The position numbers and the translations under genes are program-made. The notes beneath the pieces are model-generated. The model was not told where the DNA came from, did not search any database, and saw only the letters and a program-made list of their open reading frames with translations. DNA of 9,319 bases from Campylobacterales bacterium (GTDB taxonomy: Bacteria; Campylobacterota; Campylobacteria; Campylobacterales; QNZT01): NCBI GenBank assembly GCA_026985685.1, contig JALSQA010000304.1:1-9319 (forward strand). Reading direction: 5' to 3'. This document shows positions 5,848-9,319 of the stretch, one piece after another; the first letter of the stretch is position 1, and the number at the start of each line of letters is the position of its first letter.

Positions 5848-6683
5848 TAATTTTTTGCAATACCTAAAAGTTCGTCTTTCACATATTTTGGCACTGTAAA
5901 AGAAGCTTTGTGAATATCTGAAGTATAGTAATGTAATCCCTCTAACAAATCTGCACGTTGAAGTACAATATCAGCTGTAGGATGATATTTTTTAGAAGCA
6001 AGTATAAAATTCCAGTTAACTCCTGGATAACTATACATTTCATATTTATATGGCATTGCTATCCAAAATGGACCACCTACTGTTTTAAGTATTTTCTTAT
6101 GACCTTGCATATCCATCCAATAACTACCACCCTGCACAGCAACTAGTCCATCATCTCTCAATACCCTATTAACCTGTGCATAAAAAGTAGCATCAAAAAG
6201 TTCATTTGATAATTCACTTGGATCTGTTGCATCAACCAATACAATATCATAACTTTTATCTTCAGCTTTTGCAATAAACTCCATACCACTTTCTATTATG
6301 ACATTTAATCGTTTATTTTCCCAGTCCCCTAAATTAGGAAAATATTTTTTTGAAGTTTCAATAACATCTTTATCTATTTCTACTAAATCAACTTTAAGAT
6401 CTTGATGACGCAATACTTCACGTGCTGTTCCACCATCACCGCCACCAACAATCAAAACATTTTTAGGATCACGGTGTGTGCATATTGGAACATGCGAAAG
6501 CATTTCATGATAAATTGCTTCATCTTTTTCACAAAACATAGCGTGATCGTCTAAAACTAAAATATTGCCCAATTCATTGCTTTTGTAAACCTCTATTTTT
6601 TGATACTTACTATCTTTCTCAAAAATCTTTTCTTCTACTTGAAGAGATTGTTTCATAAACCCCTGTTTTTCTTCAAAATACAT
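5847..6683 (-). CDS. speE: Spermidine synthase (polyamine aminopropyltransferase)
   Basis: SpeE transfers an aminopropyl group from decarboxylated S-adenosylmethionine to putrescine. The 278-residue protein has the short N-terminal beta domain and the Rossmann-like methyltransferase fold: YQKIEVY (27-33), KDEAIYHEMLSH (53-64), VLIVGGGDGG (76-85, nucleotide loop), VEID (101-104, acidic residue for ribose), and DATDP (151-155), where Asp151 is the expected catalytic acid. The C-terminal HYYTSDIHKASFTVP (251-265) is also typical. The family segment LDGVxQ reads LDDHAM (45-50) here, a change near the substrate pocket. This is the canonical GGGDGG type, unlike the divergent Helicobacter pylori SpeE as I recall it. 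AGGGG lies about 7 nt before the ATG. It heads the speE-coaE-acyltransferase run, and its TAA overlaps the coaE ATG. Substrate specificity (spermidine or another aminopropyl product) is not settled by sequence alone. Confidence 0.92.
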   Translation of the reverse strand: MYFEEKQGFMKQSLQVEEKIFEKDSKYQKIEVYKSNELGNILVLDDHAMFCEKDEAIYHEMLSHVPICTHRDPKNVLIVGGGDGGTAREVLRHQDLKVDLVEIDKDVIETSKKYFPNLGDWENKRLNVIIESGMEFIAKAEDKSYDIVLVDATDPSELSNELFDATFYAQVNRVLRDDGLVAVQGGSYWMDMQGHKKILKTVGGPFWIAMPYKYEMYSYPGVNWNFILASKKYHPTADIVLQRADLLEGLHYYTSDIHKASFTVPKYVKDELLGIAKN

Positions 6684-6701
6684 TTATTCCCCTATATATT
6701 T

Positions 6702-6747
6702 AAATGGAACTGATTTTAACATATTATCTTTAAGGGCAACTCCATTT
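6702..6747 (-). repeat. Imperfect inverted repeat upstream of speE
   Basis: On the minus strand AAATGGAGTTG (6737-6747) can pair with CAGTTCCATTT (6702-6712) over 11 positions, two of them G-U, leaving a 24-nt loop. It lies 18 to 64 nt before the speE start codon. If transcription starts upstream of 6747 it would be a leader hairpin; otherwise it could be an operator. Nothing else supports a function. Confidence 0.3.
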
Positions 6748-6753
6748 TTACAA
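6723..6753 (-). promoter_or_regulatory. Weak candidate promoter for speE-coaE
   Basis: On the minus strand TTGTAA (6748-6753) and GATAAT (6723-6728) resemble -35 and -10 boxes, but the spacer is 19 nt, longer than ideal. A TATATA-rich stretch at 6756-6766 is an alternative -10. Some promoter is expected here because the neighbour is divergent; the exact one is uncertain. Confidence 0.3.
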
Positions 6754-6791
6754 ATGTATATATAATGACAAGACTCATGTAATCATTTCCA

Positions 6792-6820
6792 TAACGTTTT
6801 TATAACTATTTTGCTATTAT
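6792..6820 (+). promoter_or_regulatory. Promoter of the small membrane protein-purM operon, extended -10
   Basis: TGCTATTAT at 6812-6820 is an extended -10 (TG-N-TATTAT, one mismatch to TATAAT). The expected -35 position 17 nt upstream (6792-6797, TAACGT) is poor, as is usual with extended -10 promoters and in Campylobacterota. Transcription would start near 6827, about 23 nt before the ATG, leaving room for the AGGAG ribosome site. Confidence 0.5.
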
Positions 6821-6849
6821 GTAGTTTACTAAAACCATAGGAGTTACAG

Positions 6850-7089
6850 ATGTGTGCAGCAAGAATGCAACGTATCATAACCGCTTTAATGCTAGGGATC
6901 ATTCTCTACTTTTTTGCGATGGGTGCACAAGATTTTCAATCAGGTTTAAAAGAGAGTTTTCATTTTCAAGTAGCTGTGATTTTACAAGTTTTTGTAATTA
7001 TCATGATGTTTATATGGGCATTTACAAACTTTTGTCCATCGACTTGGCTTATGAAAAAGATATTTCCTCCTTGTGAATGGGAGAAATAA
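6850..7089 (+). CDS. Small two-helix membrane protein, possibly DUF2892/YgaP-transmembrane-like
   Basis: A 79-residue protein with a strong AGGAG ribosome site 6 nt before the ATG and a promoter-like extended -10 just upstream, so it is very likely expressed. It has two hydrophobic helices (about 8-25 and 39-59) and a short Cys-containing tail: AFTNFCPSTWL (57-67) and PPCEWEK (73-79), plus Cys2. The AFT-x-FCP end of the second helix resembles the DUF2892 (YgaP-type transmembrane) family, where AFTGFCP is common; this is my reading from memory and the C-terminal extension is not typical. No enzymatic function can be assigned. The two tail cysteines could bind metal or sulfur, which is speculative. 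Its TAA overlaps the purM ATG by one base (TAATG), so purM translation is probably coupled to it. Confidence 0.75.
   Translation: MCAARMQRIITALMLGIILYFFAMGAQDFQSGLKESFHFQVAVILQVFVIIMMFIWAFTNFCPSTWLMKKIFPPCEWEK
7079..7083 (+). promoter_or_regulatory. Shine-Dalgarno GGGAG deciding the purM start
   Basis: GGGAG ends 5 nt before the ATG at 7089-7091. The earlier in-frame ATG at 7077-7079 runs into this motif and has no ribosome site of its own, so PurM begins MAKISYKDAG, as homologues do. Confidence 0.8.
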
Positions 7090-8084
7090 TGGCAAAAATC
7101 AGTTATAAAGATGCAGGTGTAGATATTGATCAAGGAAATGCATTTGTAGAAAATATAAAACCTTTTGTTAAATCAACTTTTGATAATAATGTTATAGGTG
7201 GAATTGGTTCTTTTGCTGGAGCATATGAATTACCAAGTGGCTATAAACAACCAGTTATGCTTGCTGCTACAGATGGCGTAGGAACAAAATTAAAACTTGC
7301 CATTGATGCCAAAAAGTTTGATACCGTAGGTATAGATTTAGTTGCTATGTGTGTGAATGACCTTATATGCAATTTTGGTACACCCTCTTTTTTCTTGGAT
7401 TATTATGCAACATCACAGCTTAAAACAGATGAAGCAACAGATATTGTTAAAGGTATAGCCCGTGGCTGCCAAGAGAGTGAATGTGCACTAATTGGTGGTG
7501 AAACTGCGGAAATGCCAGGGATGTATGCAAAAGGTGACTTTGATCTTGCAGGATTTGCAGTTGGTGTTGCAGAAAAAGAGGAAATGGATCGCTTATCTTT
7601 TGTAAAAGAGGATGATATTTTGATCGCACTGCCAAGTTCAGGTATTCACTCAAATGGATATTCATTAGTGCGTAAACTATTTTTTGAAAAACTTAACATG
7701 AAATTTGATGATGAGATAGAGGGAAAAAAATTAATTGATATTTTACTCACGCCTACACAAATTTATGTTAAAACATTTAAAAAATTAAAAAACCATATAA
7801 ATGCACTAGCACACATAACAGGTGGAGGTATTATAGAAAATCTTCCACGTGTTTTGCCTTCTCATTTAGGTGCTACAATAAATAAAGAAAATATTAAAGT
7901 TCTTCCAATCTTTAAATATATGCTTCCTTATGTTGAAGAAGAAGAAATGTATAGAACATTTAATATGGGAGTAGGCATGATTTTGGTTGTTGATCCAAAA
8001 AATAGTCAATATGTTTTAGATAACAGTGATGGGTATATTATTGGTAAAATAACATCAAATAAAAATAATATTTCACTTATATAA
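7089..8084 (+). CDS. purM: Phosphoribosylformylglycinamidine cyclo-ligase (AIR synthetase)
   Basis: PurM closes the imidazole ring: it converts formylglycinamidine ribonucleotide and ATP to aminoimidazole ribonucleotide, the fifth step of de novo purine synthesis, in the cytoplasm. With this start the protein has 331 residues, close to the family norm. Motifs in order are SYKDAGVDID (5-14), TDGVGTKLKLA (61-71, ATP/metal loop), MCVNDL (87-92), GGETAEMPGMY (136-146), HSNGYSLVRK (187-196), TPTQIYVK (221-228), HITGGGIIENLPR (242-254) and FNMGVGM (291-297). All key segments are intact. The gene is coupled to the small membrane protein gene by a TAATG overlap and is followed within 22 bp by a hairpin terminator. 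An upstream ATG at 7077 would add four residues but lacks a ribosome site. Confidence 0.96.
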   Translation: MAKISYKDAGVDIDQGNAFVENIKPFVKSTFDNNVIGGIGSFAGAYELPSGYKQPVMLAATDGVGTKLKLAIDAKKFDTVGIDLVAMCVNDLICNFGTPSFFLDYYATSQLKTDEATDIVKGIARGCQESECALIGGETAEMPGMYAKGDFDLAGFAVGVAEKEEMDRLSFVKEDDILIALPSSGIHSNGYSLVRKLFFEKLNMKFDDEIEGKKLIDILLTPTQIYVKTFKKLKNHINALAHITGGGIIENLPRVLPSHLGATINKENIKVLPIFKYMLPYVEEEEMYRTFNMGVGMILVVDPKNSQYVLDNSDGYIIGKITSNKNNISLI

Positions 8085-8105
8085 CATCTTGACTTTTCTT
8101 TACAA

Positions 8106-8138
8106 ACACAAAAAGAGATAAATAAGCTCTTTTTGTGT
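8106..8138 (+). terminator. Hairpin terminator after purM
   Basis: Perfect 12-bp inverted repeat ACACAAAAAGAG (8106-8117) and CTCTTTTTGTGT (8127-8138) with a 9-nt loop, beginning 22 bp after the purM stop. The U-run lies inside the 3' arm rather than after it, and a further T6 run follows at 8153-8158, so it is not a textbook Rho-independent terminator. Position and perfect pairing still make it the likely end of the purM transcript. Confidence 0.65.
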
Positions 8139-8160
8139 ACTCATTACTAAACTTTTTTAC

Positions 8161-8187
8161 TAAAACTATTTTTATATAAGTCGATAT
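8161..8187 (+). promoter_or_regulatory. Possible sigma28 (FliA)-type promoter of the PAS-GGDEF gene
   Basis: TAAA at 8161-8164, exactly 15 nt, then GTCGATAT at 8180-8187: six of eight matches to GCCGATAA and a full match to the Campylobacter-type CGATwT. Initiation would be near 8194, about 25 nt before the ATG. The spacer begins ACTATTTTT, similar to CTATTTTTT in the spacer of the chemoreceptor promoter. Placement right after a terminator and before a signalling gene supports it. Confidence 0.42.
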
Positions 8188-8190
8188 ACC

Positions 8191-8211
8191 TCCTAAGTAC
8201 CTTAATTAGGA
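8191..8211 (+). other. Stem able to mask the ribosome site of the PAS-GGDEF gene
   Basis: TCCTAA (8191-8196) is the perfect complement of TTAGGA (8206-8211), which contains the AGGA Shine-Dalgarno of the gene starting at 8219. The 6-bp stem has a 9-nt loop. If transcription starts near 8194 the 5' arm is incomplete, so only read-through transcripts would form the full stem. The pairing is seen; the effect is inferred. Confidence 0.3.
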
Positions 8212-8218
8212 TTTATAG

Positions 8219-9319
8219 ATGAAAAACAGACAAACCAATACAGATAGATTTTTACAGGATATTAGCAACATTGCCTATTTTAGTACAGATATGCAACGCA
8301 ATATACTTTCATGGAATCATACAAGTGAACTAATATTTGGATATAAAGAAAAAGAAGTTCTTGGTAAAAAATTGGAAGATATTATTGTTCCACAATATTT
8401 AAAAGATCAATTTATTGAAGATTTTTCTCAAAAGAAAGCTTTTTATGGAGAAGAATTAGAATATACAGATGCACAAAATAAAACAAAAATACTCTATACA
8501 AATACTATTTTTACACAAGATAGTTATCATAGTATATGTATAGATCCAACACTTTTCAAAAATGAAAACAAACTTCATATGGCTATTGATAAATCAAAAG
8601 ATATTCTTAAAGATGAGATCAAACTTATTTTAATTTCCTTAGATAGAAATGGATATATTGAAGATTTTAATCATTATGCAGAAACTTTAACAGGTTACAA
8701 AAAAGAAGATGTTCTAGGAAGAAATTTTGTAGAACTATTTTTACCACCAAGTTACCGTGAAAAGACACTTAATCAAATTCAAAAAAGTTTTTTGGCTAAA
8801 CAAATTATCATGAGAAATAATTTTCCTATTATATGCAGAAATGGAAATAAAATCATTGTTCACTGGGATCGTTCTATGATTGCAAATAAGAAAAAGAAAA
8901 CATATTCTTTATTACTTTTGGGTGATCAAAAAGCATTTGATAACAGCGTTCAGGATAGACTTGAATATCTTGCTAATTATGATCCATTAACTGATCTTCC
9001 AAACAAAAATTTACTCTATGATAGATTATATAATGCTATAAATAAATCAGTAAGACATACTCAAAATATGATTACAATATTTTTAAATCTTGATAATTTT
9101 AAATCCATCAACCATACATTAGGTTATGCAAAAGGAGATGAATTACTTAAAGAAGTTGCTATAAGATTGCAATCTGAACTTAGAGATTATGATACTATCG
9201 CCAGATTTAGCGGTGATGAATTTGTTATTGTTTTTGAAAATATAAACACTGAGCTAGATGCAGGTATCGTTGCAAAACGTATTTCAAAATTATTTGAGAA
9301 GCCATTTTCATTGGATGCA
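8219..9319 (+). CDS. PAS-PAS-GGDEF signalling protein, 3' end beyond the window (probable GGDEF-EAL)
   Basis: The frame from the ATG at 8219-8221 stays open for 367 codons to the right edge; AGGA lies 7 nt upstream. There is no signal peptide or membrane helix, so the protein is cytoplasmic so far. Residues about 14-113 and 134-235 are two PAS-like sensor domains; NHTSELIFGYKEKEVLGK (33-50) and NHYAETLTGYKKEDVLGR (151-168) are matching helix segments. A GGDEF domain follows from about 248: DPLTDLPNKNLLYDRL (255-270), LNLDNFKSINHTLGYAKGD (289-307) and RFSGDEF (329-335). GGDEF domains make cyclic di-GMP, but two positions are changed here: the metal-binding Asp (PleD Asp327) is Asn290 and the first Gly of the signature is Ser331. 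Such degenerate domains usually sit before an active EAL phosphodiesterase, and the text after SGDEF (ISKLFEKPFSL) resembles GGDEF-EAL proteins. A downstream EAL domain is therefore likely but not seen. Confidence 0.88.
   Translation, partial: MKNRQTNTDRFLQDISNIAYFSTDMQRNILSWNHTSELIFGYKEKEVLGKKLEDIIVPQYLKDQFIEDFSQKKAFYGEELEYTDAQNKTKILYTNTIFTQDSYHSICIDPTLFKNENKLHMAIDKSKDILKDEIKLILISLDRNGYIEDFNHYAETLTGYKKEDVLGRNFVELFLPPSYREKTLNQIQKSFLAKQIIMRNNFPIICRNGNKIIVHWDRSMIANKKKKTYSLLLLGDQKAFDNSVQDRLEYLANYDPLTDLPNKNLLYDRLYNAINKSVRHTQNMITIFLNLDNFKSINHTLGYAKGDELLKEVAIRLQSELRDYDTIARFSGDEFVIVFENINTELDAGIVAKRISKLFEKPFSLDA

Noticed and set aside
6852..7076. Alternative frame over the small membrane protein
   Set aside because: Its start is 2 nt beyond the well-placed ATG at 6850 and the product lacks the coherent two-helix pattern.
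7077..7088. Upstream ATG for purM
   Set aside because: No ribosome site precedes it, its own bases form the GGGAG for the next ATG, and MAKISYKDAG is the family N-terminus.
7447..7665. Open frame antisense to purM
   Set aside because: Low-complexity His/Leu-rich translation opposite conserved PurM motifs; not a gene.
1..9319. Mobile element, phage, toxin-antitoxin, defence system, CRISPR or tRNA
   Set aside because: No transposase, integrase, terminal repeats, spaced repeats or cloverleaf were seen; every gene fits a chromosomal housekeeping or signalling role.

Overview
The window is AT-rich, gene-dense bacterial chromosome. Gene content and protein style suggest a free-living member of the Campylobacterota (Epsilonproteobacteria), possibly Sulfurimonas-like. 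The pointers are a soluble TlpD-type chemoreceptor with a CZB domain, MCGNGSRAAAH-type DapF, very AT-rich third codon positions, tight gene overlaps, and dapF, coaE, speE and purM lying close together. The genus is an inference from memory of such genomes; there is no rRNA or other marker to fix it.

Layout, left to right. (1) 1-2885, minus strand: an operon-like run dapF > DinF-type MATE transporter > DUF445 membrane protein > start of a secreted protein cut by the window edge. dapF and the MATE gene overlap in ATGA, inside the loop of an 11-bp inverted repeat. (2) 2886-2989: a 104-bp divergent promoter region with a sigma70-like promoter for dapF and, overlapping it, a sigma28(FliA)-like promoter for the chemoreceptor. 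(3) 2990-4174, plus strand: cytoplasmic methyl-accepting chemotaxis protein with a coiled-coil N-terminus and C-terminal zinc-binding CZB domain. Its stop codon overlaps that of the convergent next gene. (4) 4171-6683, minus strand: speE > coaE > acyltransferase-3 membrane protein, tightly coupled. (5) 6684-6849: 166-bp divergent intergenic region. (6) 6850-8084, plus strand: small two-helix membrane protein coupled (TAATG) to purM, followed by a hairpin terminator. (7) 8219 to the right edge, plus strand: PAS-PAS-GGDEF protein with a degenerate GGDEF site, truncated by the window; an EAL domain probably follows.

The metabolic genes are housekeeping: meso-diaminopimelate (lysine, peptidoglycan), coenzyme A, spermidine and purines. 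Interleaved with them are two signalling genes, a chemoreceptor and a c-di-GMP-type protein. Each has a TAAA-N15-CGAT box resembling a flagellar sigma28 promoter, and a third such box precedes the truncated secreted gene. No stretch over 300 bp lacks a gene. I saw no tRNA, rRNA, CRISPR array, insertion sequence or phage gene. Three gene starts (dapF, the acyltransferase, purM) are placed downstream of the longest open frame because of Shine-Dalgarno position and family alignment. I see no wholly new system; the regulatory architecture is the most interesting part.
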